Shown here one piece after another: positions 1 through 11,800 of a stretch of DNA of 64,000 bases; within the stretch, counting starts at the first letter, position 1; each line of letters starts with the position of its first letter. Location: NCBI RefSeq assembly GCF_037038585.1, contig NC_092520.1, positions 193,943,604 to 194,007,603 on the forward strand, written 5' to 3'. The DNA comes from Patagioenas fasciata. Taxonomy: Eukaryota > Chordata > Aves > Columbiformes > Columbidae. The notes below the pieces were generated by a model, which was not told where the DNA came from, ran no database searches, and saw only the letters and a program-made list of their open reading frames with translations. Position numbers and translations under genes: made by a program.

Positions 1-879
1 TAAGTCCTTGCTAATATGGCTGCTATTAAAGGTACCAACAGCTCTCCTTTTAAAATGCCTTAAAATTAGGATTAAAATAATTGTCAGTTTCTGATGAGAT
101 TTCAAATCTTAATCCTTGGTTGCTGACTTAACTTTAGGTTGCTTATCAGAAAATGTTCTTTCTAACCAAAATATAAGGAGGATTTCTTTTGCATGAAAGA
201 TTTACTAATGATCTATTTTGCAACCAAATTGCTCTCCTGTTCTTGTCTGGTTGGCTACATTGTAGTATAACATGTTTTATGGTAAAATACTTCTGACAAA
301 AGCAGCCAAATAAGCAAATTTGCCTTCTATTAGTGATTAAACCCAAAGTAAAGCTTTGGTTGTTTCACTAGTGAACTGTGTATCCCTGTTACTTGTGTGC
401 ATGAGTTGTTTGTGATACATAGTTTGCTGAAAAGGAGACTCAGAAAATCATATCAGTGAAAGAGATTCTTGTCTCCTGTGGTGTTATTGGAGTGACATGC
501 AACACTTCCGAGATTGCATCAGAAACTTCCTGCAAAGCCCTTTGAAGTCAGTGCAGACTCTCAGTGACTTTGTCTGGCTCTAGATCAGGCCATACAGAGA
601 ATTTTCATGCTAAAAAGTATTGGTGTAGTCAGGTGGGGGAGGTAGATGCCTATAGTGAAAAGGGAATATCTAAAAGGATGGTATCAGCAAGCATTACTAG
701 CTGGTTTTGCTGAGGGGTTCATAACATGGGCAAAGTGAGTTTCAGGAGAATTGCTTGGGCAAGCTGGGCAGTCTCGTGATACTAGAACAATGCCAACAGC
801 TTACAACATCTAATTATCCACAAAGTCTAACATACATGGTGATGGTAAAAATACAATATGGTAAAAATACAATGTAACA
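1..879. other. Non-coding flank, nothing recognised
   Basis: I see no conserved exon, RNA gene or repeat here. The sequence is AT-rich and has only short chance open frames. It probably belongs to an intron or the upstream part of the gene whose last exon lies at 2294-2604. Confidence 0.4.
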
Positions 880-2057
880 AGGTGGATGGATGATGGCAGA
901 GCAGTGGATGTGGTCTACCTTGACTTCAGTAAAGCCTTTGACACAGTCTCCCACAGCATCCTCACAGCTAAGTTGAGGAGGTGTGGTCTCGACAATAGAG
1001 TAGTGAGGTGGATTGCAAACTGGCTTAAAGAGAGAAGCCAGAGAGTGGTGGTCAATGGTGCGGAGTCCAGCTGAAGGCCGGTATCTAGTGGAGTGCCTCA
1101 GGGGTCAGTACTGGGGCCAATGTTATTCAATATATTCATTAACAATTTGGACGAGGGAATTGAGTGTACTATCAGCAAGTTTGCTGATGACACTAAGCTG
1201 GGAAGAGTGGCTGACACACCAGAAGGCTGTGAGGCCATCCAGTGGGACAGGCTGGAGAGTTGGGCGGGGAATAACCTGATGAAATTTAACAAGTGAAAGT
1301 GTAGAGTCCTGCATCTGGGCAGGAACAACCCCAGGTTCCAGTATAGGCTGGGAAATTACATATTAGAGAGCAGTGTAGGGGAAAGGGACCTGGGGGTCCT
1401 GGTGGACAGCAGGATGACCATGAGCCAGCACTGTGTCCTTGTGCCCAGGAAGGCCAATGGCATCCTGGGGTGTATTAGAAGGGAGGTGGTTAGTAGATCG
1501 AGAGAGGTCCTCCTTCCCCTCTAGTCCGCCCTGGTGAGACCCCATCTGGAATATTGTGTCCAGTTCTGGGCCCCTCAGTTCAAGAAGGACAGGGAACTGC
1601 TGGAGAGGGTCCAGCGCAGGGCAACAAAGATGATTAAGGGAGTGGAGCATCTCCCTTATGAGGAAAGCCTGAGGGAGCTGGGTCTCTTTAGTTTGGAGGA
1701 GACTGAGGGATGACCTTATTAATGTTTATAAATATATAAAGGGTGAGTGCCATAAGGATGAAGCCAGGCTCTTCTCAGTGGCAAACAATGATAGGACAAG
1801 GAGTAATGGGATCAAGCTGGAACACAAGAGGTTCCACTTACATTTGAGAAAAAACTTCTTCTCAGTGAGGGTGACAGAGCACTGGAACAGGCTGCCCAGG
1901 GAGCTTGTGGAGTCTCCTTCCCTGGAGACACTCAAAACCCGCCTGGACATGTTCCTGTGCGACCTCACCTAGACGTTCCTGCTCCAGCAGGGGGATTGGA
2001 CTAGATGATCTTTTGAGGTCCCTTCCAGTCCCAAACATACTGTGATACTGTGATACA
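880..2057 (+). mobile_element. CR1 LINE, 3' part, degenerate
   Basis: This is a sense-strand 3' fragment of a chicken-repeat-1 non-LTR retrotransposon. The translation keeps reverse-transcriptase landmarks: YLDFSKAFDTV near 916-948, then VPQGSVLGP near 1093-1120 and FADDTK (the catalytic Asp-Asp block) near 1183-1197. It then runs into the conserved CR1 tail region (LGVLVD, RPHLEY, HFTVRVTEHW-like blocks) as far as about 1970. The endonuclease and ORF1 are absent, so it is 5'-truncated. In-frame stops at 1072-1074 and 1294-1296, followed by frame changes, show it is dead. The end carries the typical CR1 tail, a GGATTGGACTAGATGATC block followed by short direct repeats of TGTGATAC instead of poly(A). 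It is the longest CR1 copy in the window. Confidence 0.93.
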
Positions 2058-2293
2058 ATATTCACTTTTGTGAAAAAAATTATCTACTATTCCATGAAAA
2101 AATTCTCTTCTACAGAACCTTTATTTTTAAAAAATATTTAAAAATGTATACTGCTGCTGGAGAAGGCCTTGCCATTTTCTCTCAGCATAAATTATGACAA
2201 GATTTTTAAGGACTCATCCTGCTTTCATTGGTAGTGTTTCTTTCTGCATTTGAGTAAACATTGTGACTTACATGTTTCATTTTTTTTCCTTAG

Positions 2294-2604
2294 CGGTGAA
2301 AGTAAAGCTATCCAAAAAGAGAACAGTATTTGGTGACCAAGAGTATAACATTGAATGCCAAGTGGAATACATTACCCAGGGCTCACTCTTGCCTTATGAA
2401 ACCCAGAGTATGATACAACAGTGGCTGCTTATCAATGAAAACTGCACGCAGAGGCTGACTCCAACCCATCGTCCCATGGTGTATCTCCTTGTAGGCAATA
2501 TTGAAGAGGGCATCATTTTAGTAAACCAGGTTTATCGTTGGCAGAGGAGGGACTCCCAGCTGACTTCAGCCACTCAGAAGTGGAAATACCACAAATGCTT
2601 GTAA
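2294..2604 (+). CDS. Last coding exon of an unidentified NTR/netrin-like-domain protein (partial)
   Basis: An acceptor (pyrimidine tract ending TTAG at 2290-2293) opens a 311-bp exon in phase 1 that stays open to TAA at 2602. It encodes about 103 residues. The pattern, a run of beta-strand-like segments with C..(40)..C, then YLLVGNIEEG, NQVYRWQRRD and a final KWKYHKCL, resembles the C-terminal half of netrin-like (NTR/C345C) modules found at the ends of netrins, PCOLCE, WFIKKN and complement C3-C5. I infer a secreted protein, but I could not identify the gene. No upstream exon was recognised in the 2.3 kb to the left. An AATAAA lies about 450 bp downstream. In human the neighbour on this side of HDAC10 is MAPK12; nothing kinase-like is seen here. 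Exon call is fairly secure, family assignment tentative. Confidence 0.62.
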
Positions 2605-4005
2605 ATAGTTATCGTATTATTTGTAAAAAACACTATTATACTTCTCATGCCAAACTTATCTTGTAAATAGGAATGTACTATAAGTGGAATGTAAAGTCTT
2701 AATTTCCTTTCAAATTGTATTATAAGTTGAACTTAAACCCCAGTGTTTTCAAGCCTCCTTTCCGTAGGTTTCCAGCTACTCACATCAAGCCTGAACTTGG
2801 ACAAGCATGTATAAATGTTTCTTTGAGTTATTGCAAAAAATATTTTGTAATATCTGCAAAAACGGGCATAAAACAATTTTAATCCAGCTCACTACCTTTA
2901 ATGTGTTTTTCTATACTGCCCACTCTGCCATTTTCTCGAGTTACCTAAACTTTCCCTTGCTTAACATTTCATTAATCCACCTCATTTTCTCCCATTAGAG
3001 TATTTTAAAAGAAGGCAGCCCTCTGCTGGTCACTTTTGCTGGAATCAAAGTGGAATAAATAAGAACAAGAAACTGCAAGCATGGTATGGTTGGCCCCAGC
3101 TACAAGAAGATTTGGTTACCGGATGTTGTTTTACAATGACAGAGCTGACAGCATCTCTGTGGTAGCACCTGAGAGCATAGGCTAAAGGCAGTTTTTGAAA
3201 CTTTTTATTCTTGCGTGACCATCTTGAACGTAACACAGTTCAACTGGAATGTAAATCAGGCCCCTCCTTCTGAAAGGTCCCTTTTCATTTCCAGACACAT
3301 TAAACAAAGCTATTGCAGAATCGTTACCAGTTGGCTAAACGGACTGCAAGGAACTAACAGAGTGATAATAGCCAAGAAATGCGAAATATTACAGTGGCCA
3401 CATGATTAGCATCCTCGTTGTCAGTGCAATACACTGACATCAAACACCACAAGAAGATGGACAGAACTTCAGTTTTATAAATATGTATAGTAGACTCAAG
3501 AACAGGTAATTGATAATACATATATTAGAAACTATTTCAGCAATACAGTGTCTACTACAGTCATATTTTCTTGAGACAAACTGGGGAAAAGTTTATGGTC
3601 AGTAGCTTTCTAAAGGTCCCATCTGTAACAATCCGGGTTCCTGACAGGTCCCTTGTAAGCGCAGGTTTCTATGCATGCTCTTGATGGCACCTGCTCCATC
3701 ACTTTTCCACCACAAACTGGAAAGCTAGCAGAAACTGAGGAAAAAAAAAAAAAAGTTGAAACAACCTATATTCAACCTGTATTGCATAATGAAGCCACTG
3801 CTTAGAAAAAAAGTAGGTTGTTCAAAAGCTCAGTTCATGTGATTCTGCTGAGTCTCCGCTGGTCCCTGCAGCAAAACTGGTGAATGTCTAAAGCAGCCTG
3901 ACATGGCCTGACACGCGCCAGCTGCGCCAGGAGGGCCTGGGAGGCTCCCAGGGCGAGGTGCAGTGAGGGACCCGCCTTGGGGTGCAAGAGCATCAGCAGC
4001 GCCCG
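2605..4005 (+). other. Likely 3' UTR then intergenic DNA
   Basis: The stretch after the NTR-like stop is AT-rich and has no conserved coding signal. It contains the candidate polyadenylation signal at 3054 and a short poly(A) run near 3740. From about 3850 it becomes GC-richer as it approaches the minisatellite. Confidence 0.45.
3054..3059 (+). promoter_or_regulatory. Candidate polyadenylation signal (AATAAA)
   Basis: A canonical AATAAA hexamer lies 450 bp downstream of the NTR-like stop codon on the same strand. It is the first canonical signal after that stop, so it plausibly ends the transcript. No transcript evidence is available. Confidence 0.4.
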
Positions 4006-4484
4006 GGCCCAGTGTGACGGACACAGGGGCTGTTGTGATGGACACGGGACATGGTGTGATTGACACAGAGCCTGGTGTGACAGACATGGGGCCTGGTGTG
4101 ACGGACATGGGACCTGGTGTGACAGACATGGGGCCTGGTGTGACAGACACCTGGCCTGGTGTGACGGACGTGGGGCCTGGTGTGACGGACATGGGACCTG
4201 GTGTGACAGACACAGGGCCTGGTGTGACGGACATGGGGCCTGGTGTGACGGACATGGGACCTGGTGTGACGGACATGGGGCCTGGTGTGACGGACACGGG
4301 GCCTGGTGTGACAGACATGGGGCCTGGTGTGACGGACATGGGACCTGGTGTGGCGGACATGGGACCTGGTGTGACGGACACAGGGCCTGGTGTGACGGAC
4401 ACGGGGCCTGGTGTGACGGACATGGGACCTGGTGTGACGGACATGGGGCCTGGTGTGATGGACACAGGGCCTCGTGTCACCGTC
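4006..4484. repeat. 21-bp minisatellite, about 22 copies
   Basis: Tandem units of the form GGTGTGACGGACATGGGGCC(T) repeat at 21-bp spacing with single-base variants (ACGG/ACAG, ATGG/ACGG, GGGG/GGGA). One array edge is degenerate near 4006-4080. Because 21 is divisible by 3, long open frames appear on both strands; these are artefacts of the repeat. Most units contain a CpG and a TGACG core. The array lies about 1.3 kb upstream of the HDAC10 start codon and just upstream of its CpG island. Confidence 0.95.
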
Positions 4485-4769
4485 TAGGAAACGGACTCTC
4501 ATTACTCTGCAAAAACAAAGGAGTGATCATTTCAGTCCAAGTTTTTATTGCACTTTACTTTAGAGGATAGCGGACAACCCAGGGTTGTGGGGTTTCTTGC
4601 TCTTGGATTTGTTACATACTAAAAACTTCGCAATGCCTGTGGCTGGACGCCCTTTGGCCTGAAAATACAATTCCAACTGTCAGGCCTGCTTCATAGAGCA
4701 CAGTGGAAGTGTCTCTTCGTGAGCACTTCAAGGCCTCCCACAACACACCGGTGGAGTGCACAGCGGCGG

Positions 4770-5640
4770 AAAACATCCTGCGGCACGTCCCTCCCGCTCC
4801 CGCCGCTCCCGCCGCTCCCGCCGCTCCCGCCGCTCCCGCCGCTCCCGCCGCTCCCGCCGCTCCCGCCGCTCCCGCCGCTCCCGCCGCTCCCGCCGCTCCC
4901 GCCGCTCCCGCCGCTCCCGCCGCTCCCGCCGCTCCCCGGGCTGTTCGCGGGGCGGGGACTCCGCTCGGCACTCCCGGAGCCGCCGCGGTGCCGGGCGGAG
5001 CTGCTGTTGAAGGCCGAGGCGTTCCCGGGGGCTGGGCCAAAGCTCGGGCTGTGGAGCTGGAGCCTCACGCCCTCTCTGCGTGCGGGAGCTGGGCTGTGCC
5101 GGCGGCCCGCTCCGGGCTGAGGGGTGCTGCCGGCGGCCCGCTCTGAGGCCAGGCTCCCCCGGCGGGCGGGAAGAGAGGAGCGGAGCGGGCCCGCGTTAAC
5201 GCGCCGTTCGGCGTCTCCGGGGCTTCGGTGAGGCGGCCCGTGGGCCGGCTGTGCGGCTTGGTTTCTCTTTCTCCATCGGTTTCTTTGTTTCTCTTAAGCG
5301 TCTCCGTTGGGTTTTTGGAAGAGCGATAAAGTTTCGAACACCACACATGCCTGTAATTATTCCGTCCGTGGTGTTTATAGCCCTGTATTTCATACTTCGT
5401 GGCTCTATAACTCTTGACAAGTAGCAGTTTCACAGCAGCCGCGGCAGGTTTCCGTGGGCAGTAGCGGCAGGACGGGCCCGCTGGGGCGGTATGTGACCCC
5501 CTCACCGCCACAAGTACCTGCGCCCAGGTTTTGGAAATTCCCATAAGCGTGGATCCTGCCCGCCTGCGTTCAGTTTGAAAGCCTGTGCCATGAGCTTTGC
5601 ACTGCTGCCTCGCTCCTGGGCCTTCTGAGGACTCCTCCCA
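4770..5640 (+). promoter_or_regulatory. CpG island, likely HDAC10 promoter and 5' UTR exon
   Basis: CpG density and GC content rise sharply here compared with the AT-rich flanks. It ends about 180 bp before the first HDAC10 coding exon. That exon starts after an acceptor (TGTGTAG at 5807-5813) only two bases before the ATG, so at least one non-coding exon must lie upstream, most likely inside this island. A GGCGGGCGGGAAG stretch near 5161-5173 looks GC-box/E2F-like. The exact start site and the donor of the first exon cannot be read with confidence. Confidence 0.7.
4792..4937. repeat. GC-rich 9-bp tandem repeat (CCGCTCCCG)n, about 16 copies
   Basis: Nearly perfect 9-bp units run for about 145 bp at the upstream edge of the HDAC10 CpG island. 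The complementary strand reads GGCGGGAGC repeatedly, so two-tetrad G-quadruplex folding is conceivable. The near-identity of copies suggests recent expansion and likely length polymorphism. Poly-Ala, poly-Pro-Leu and Gly-Ser frames read through it are artefacts. Confidence 0.96.
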
Positions 5641-5815
5641 AATGGTTTTCTTTGATTTCATTCTCTAATTACAAATTGCGAAATCATGGAAGCAGGTACA
5701 CTGTGTACATATATTGTCACTAGCTGGTAATTAATATTAAGTTATTTTAACATATGTTTACTTTTTTTGCCTCAAATATGAGTCTTGGGATATTTGTTTT
5801 GTCCTGTGTGTAGCA

Positions 5816-8800
5816 ATGGCCTCAGGAACAGCACTGGTTTATGACGAGGAGATGACCACTCATAAACTGCTTTGGAGTGAGTAAGTCACTGCTGCCTTTT
5901 TTATTTATAGATTCTTATTAGGATTCCTGAGAGAAGTACCAGGTATATTCTGTTTCTGTAAATGTAATAGGGAGTACCTAGTGCTAGATACCCTGTCATT
6001 TTCCTAGTAAATGGAAGGTCTTTCCTTTTGGAGAAAAGTGTTTATTCCTGATTTATATCCATATAATTTAATGGAAAATGTTACAGTACTGTTACTGTAA
6101 TGGGTCCAGATACAGTATCCAGATACTGTAATGATAATCTGAAACTGAATTTGAGAAGCTGAGAAGCCTCCAATCTGGTAGGCCTTAATAATAAGTGTTA
6201 GCTTTAATCATCCGAGTAGCCCCCTAAATAAAGTATTTTAAGCTAATTATTTATAAAGCTGAAGTATTCTTGATCTTGGAAAAAAATATGTACACATACT
6301 CAGCTGAAACCTGTCAATTAAATCAAGTTAGAAATTGGTATATGCCATTTGCTTAAATGTACCTTTGCTACCCTCTGAGTAACAGCCCACTGCTGTCTTC
6401 TCTCCCAAGCCCACTTCTCATGTGTTCACCTTCATTGTAAACTACAGCTTTTCATTTCAGCATTCCTCTTCTGTAGTTAAGCATTGCTAATTTCAGTGGT
6501 AAGAAAGGAAACAAAAATGATGCTATTGTGTTTCTTTTTCATTTAAGAATCATATATATTTTTCTGTTTACATATTTTAGAAGCAATTTTGGTTCAATTC
6601 CAAGACAAAAAGTATTCAGATTTTTTTTCCTTTTACTCTCGCATGTCCTTCTATGAAGGTAACGAATTTTATTGCAATGGGAAGTTAAAAGGTAGGTATG
6701 TTGAAGTGTATTTGTTAGCTGTGCTGGTGTGGTATTATAGTAATGTGATTATTGCTTATTTTTAGTCCTGTTTGCGATATCGAAGTGCCAGAAAGACTGT
6801 CATCCTCCTATGAGCAGCTTAAATGTTACAATCTTGTGGAAAGATGTGTCCATGTGCCTGCCAGAGAAGGAAGTGAGGAGGAGATCCTGTTGGTTCACAG
6901 GTCTGAAACTTACTTTCATCACTGTTCAGATTAATTCAATGGAATAACAGATCTCATACCTCCAGGTGATATTTTGCTCCATTTGAAAAGATCTGCTCCA
7001 AAACTTGATGGCTTTGACTTCCAATAATTTCAGTAGTGACATGGCAGGTCTGAAGTCCAGCTTGGATCAGCCTGCAGTTCATGGTCCAGGTCCAGATCCG
7101 TGAGGTTCATGGTGAGACACACATATAGCTGCACAACACAGCTGCAGTTTGGCCAAGGGTGAGAGCCATGTCTTAGAAGCAGGTGCCCAGGGAAGGAGGG
7201 GGAGCCTCTACTGAGATTCTTAGCAGAGCTGAATGCAGGTACCCTCTGCTGATGCTCATTCTGGCACTTTCTTTCAAGGCGACCAGTGGGACTGTCTCTA
7301 AGCTAGTTCTGAACCCAGCAGCCAAACCCCAGGAGGGAAAGGATGCACTCAGGGCCCTGACATCTGTGATAATAACCAGAGCTTGATCCCAAGTCATACT
7401 TAAATTTTCAGATTCCAGAACAGTATTTTTCCTCATAACATACTTGTTTGTTAGAATGCAATTAGTGCTGTGTATGAATATAATTTATTTTCACAGTAAA
7501 TACTTTGCTTATTGGATATTGAAGAGACTTGATCACTGTTTCCAGTTGAATTGCTCCTGCTAGATGAGTTGGGGACAAATGACTTCACTAAATCTTGTCT
7601 TGGTTTCTGTAGATACACTAGAGATAATAGAAGTAGTTCCTTTCTGAAACATTTAGACTGAAACAAATTTATCATGCCTAGAAAAATGTTTTGTGTGTGT
7701 CTGTGTGTTCACAGTTAGTTATGGGGCTGCTGATGAACTTAAACTAGGAGTTATACAGTCATTCAGGTTCATATGGTTTTGTTCCCATTAACACCTTCTA
7801 TTTTGAAGCCACTGTTTAGCTTTATTTCAATTAGGCACCACTGGTGTGTCTCATTTTGTTGTGAAATTCTGGTTGCTTTGGCATTGTCCACCTGGAGGCA
7901 TGCACATGTGGTCATTTTGCCGTGGATTAGGGCACAGATGGGACAGTGAGTAGGTGCCATCAGCCTCCATTTCCAGCTCACTACATAAGGGCAGGAGAGC
8001 AGTGACAGAATTGGGGAAATGTTGCTTCTAGTGCCTTAGTACTTATTGCACTCTTGTACCAGTGAAAAGAGGGAGTTGGTACACACCTGATGAGAGATTC
8101 ACTCAAATACTTCTCTTCTGTAGAACAAGGGAACACTAGACACACATTCTTGGACTTAAAATTCACACTCTGATGACTATTAGAATCCTAATTTAGTTCT
8201 TGTTGGTATCCATATGTAGTATGGATTGCAAAATAGATTGTTGCATGATGAACAAAGAGGCATTTTTTGAAAGCAAGACTAATTGCTCTTGCCACTGGAA
8301 AAGGGAGAAGAATGTCAGATTAAGACATCCAAGAACTCTAGCTTTCATAGCGCTCCTTAGTTTTTCACTATATCCTGTGACTAATGTTCCAGACTACCTA
8401 TTAGACTTGTGAAGTCACACAGAAAGCCCCTTTTAACATATGCTACTTTTAATTATATTTTGCATTGAATAAAACCCTCTGTAGGTCTGTTTGCTTATTT
8501 AAGTGTTGTGTTCACCTCTCTCTCCTCTGCAGTTCCGAACACTTGGAAGTGGCAAAAAGCACCCAAACAATGAATGAAGAGGAACTGAAAAGAGTCTCTG
8601 GAAATTATGATGCTTTTTTCTTTCATCCGGTGTGTAAGTTAAACTGCCTCCTGTGTTGGGAGCTACAGATGTTTGTGGTTTTGCATCTGAGTGGCACTTT
8701 TCTGAGGCAGGGAAAATCAGCAATACATTTTTTGCCATTTAAGTAAGCTTACACATATTTATGATACTGTTATCTGTTTCAAATTTAGTGTAATGCTGTA

Positions 8801-11800
8801 ATTTAAATTAAGTGTCCTGTCATCTGTTCTGCAATCATATCATGCCAGTATATTTTTGTCACTTAATGTTACTGTAGACCATTAGTGACCTACAAATCAC
8901 TTTTGGGTTACAGTTGCTCTTAAATGTTGTGCCAGGTGAAGGAGGTGAAGTCTTTCATATTTTGTTTCTGTAAGGTTTCTCTCCCTATTTTCAAAGATGC
9001 CATGTTATTCCACTAGTCAGTGCAGTATGTGCATCTTATGTTTTTTAACTGCTCCAGAGAGAACATCCCTATAAATGTTGTAAAGTTCTGCTTTCAGCTA
9101 TCTGCGTACTACCTCAGTAGGGTAGGCTTATGTCAAGACAATATACCATTGGGGTGCAAAAGCACATCTTGTCAGCTTGTTTCAAACTAATCACACAAGT
9201 GATGGATGACAACTATGAGGTTCTCTTTTTCAGAACACTTATCACTGTGCCAGGCTAGCAGTAGGAGCAACTTTGCAGCTCGTGGATGCTGTGATGACAG
9301 GAAAAGTGTGCAATGGAATGGCATTAGTAAGGTAAGAAAACATAAGAGAAAGTCTTCACTACTCCCCACAAATTTCCTTTATTATGAGTAACCATATGAA
9401 ACTTTGGTTTAGACCTCCAGGTCACCACAGCCAGAAAAATGCAGCTAATGGGTTCTGTTTGTTCAACAATGTTGCTATTGCAGGAGAATATGCAAAACGG
9501 AAATATGGTCTACAGAGGTAAGTGCATGGTTGACCCTAGAGGAGCTTATCGTATGCAAGTATGGCATTCAGATAGCTGTTCGACATTGTACTGTTTTAGA
9601 TTAATGTCTAGAGATTTCTGGGTGTCACGTAGCTTTTGGGACAGAAAAATCATGATTCATCTGTACCTCCTTTAGATCAAGATGCTGTGGTTCTGCTGAA
9701 TGTTTTCTTTTACTGATCTATGCAGAATCCTAATTGTTGACTGGGATGTGCACCATGGGCAAGGAACTCAATATATATTCGAAGAGGATCCAAGGTTTGA
9801 AGGATATTTTATTTATTTGTTATGTTAGCTGGTTAAATATTGCTTTCATCTGTAATGAATAAGATTTCTTAACTTTCTGAAACTAGAATCTTACAAATAC
9901 CTTGCTATTTTAGTCACTGTTGGTTTTACTTGTTATGAAATAGAGGGAAAATTCTAGCAAAAAGAAATATGTAAATCTATTTTACTGTAAAGAATATCAC
10001 TCAACATAAGCAATATGACTACCTTGGTTTGCCAGTAGTAAGACCTCTCTGTGACAGAATTAGATTCTAGAAAGAAGTCTGCTTTTCTGAAAATGTCTTG
10101 TCTTTGATATGAAGGGATTGCATGAATACAATTAATTTTTAGCACCTGTCCTAGGATAATTTTGGCGTAGGCCCTACTGTACCAAGTTTCACAGTTCAAG
10201 TCCATCAAGAGAACTAAGGGGAAAGGATGATTCTGTTTCATGCTGTCAGTCAGTACAGCCATGACGTTCAAGATGTAAAGTCAGTTTAAGAATCTTTTTG
10301 TCAAGTTGCTTTTGTTTTTTGTATCTTTCAGTGTTTTGTATTTTTCCTGGCATCGCTATGAACATCAGGAATTCTGGCCATCACTCAAAGAATCTGATTA
10401 TGATGCTGTGGGTCTGGGCAGAGGAGAAGGTTTTAACATAAATTTGCCTTGGAATAAGGTAAATGTTGTTTACAGCACAACAAAGCAAATGCAGTAGCTT
10501 TCTATCTCATGCTTTACGTAAAACCTTCTGAGAGGCGCACTGCTTTGCTTGCTTGGCAGATGTCTTGGCACAATGTGCCTCCTTCTTGTCAGTGGAATGT
10601 CTGCTGAGAAATATGGCTCAGAATATGATGATGTTAAAAAAAAAAAAAAGAGAAACACGCACATATTCTTTTTTTCTTTAATATCTTGCCTAGCCATCAA
10701 AACAAGGGTTTCAGGAGATTACATCCATTCTCATTCAGTAGAGAAAAATGGTGGATATTTATGCACTTTACTTAAATGGAGCTTGTTTTACTTGACCTCA
10801 TAAGGTTCCCTTACCTTTAAATTTCAGTACTATCTTTCCCTACAGTCTTGAAGAACCTTAGAAAATTTGTTATTTTAACAGGAAAATGTGACCTATGTTT
10901 CTCACATTTTGCAGGTTGGGATGGGAAATTCAGATTATCTTGCTGCGTTTTTCCATGTGTTGCTTCCAATGGCTTTTGAGGTAATTTTTTACTGCTCTGC
11001 TCTTTAGAATCATAGAAAATATTAGAATGGTGTGAGTTGGAAACGACCCACAAGGATGATCGAGTCCAACTCCTGTCCCTGCATATGACAACCCCACAGT
11101 TCCTACCATGTGTCTGAGGGTGTTGTCCAGTCTCTTCTTGAACACTGTCAGGCTTGGGGCTGTGACATCTCCCTGGGGAACCTGTTCCAATGCTCCACCA
11201 CCCTCTGGTTGAAGAACCTTTTCCTAATGTGCAACCTAAACCTCCCCTGGCACATGTTCCTGGTTCTGTCATTGATCACTGACAAGAAGAGTTCAGCACC
11301 TGCCCCTCCTCCTCCCCTAGTGAGGAAGCTGTATACCACAATGAGGACTCCCCTCAGTCTCCTCCAGGCTGAACAAACCAAGTAACTTTAGCTGCTCCTC
11401 ATACAGTTTCCGCTCCAAACCCTTCGCCAACTTCATAACCTCTTCTGGACACTCTCCAGTAGCTTTATATCCTTTTCATCCTGTGGCACCCAGAACTGCA
11501 CCCAGTGCTCCAGGTGAGGCTGCACCAGTGCAGAGTAGAGCGGTAATAGCAAAACCAAAGATGACTACTTAAGTACTTCTTAAGCAGATATCATCGAATA
11601 TTTTGTAGAAAAGCAGTAATTACCAGTAGCACAGTTAACGCATTATTTATGCTGATATGAATAATGCCCTGATCAACTGAATAGTATCTATGGAATGCTA
11701 GCTTTTAAATAATCAATATAATATATGCAGCTTTTCTAGCAGGAATGAAAATAGTATAAAACGGTAATCTCAATTTTTATTCAAGGAGAGTCTTTATTTG

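Noticed and set aside
3830-4502. Long open frames on both strands across the 21-bp minisatellite (GVTDMGP-type and TPGPMSV-type repeats).
   Set aside because: The unit length is a multiple of three, so any frame without a stop in one unit stays open. Several frames are open at once, with no start context, splice signals or homology.
4612-5146. Poly-Ala-Pro, Leu-Pro-Pro, Arg-Ser and Gly-Ser frames over the 9-bp GC repeat.
   Set aside because: They are products of the 9-bp unit read in different frames; none has conserved flanks.
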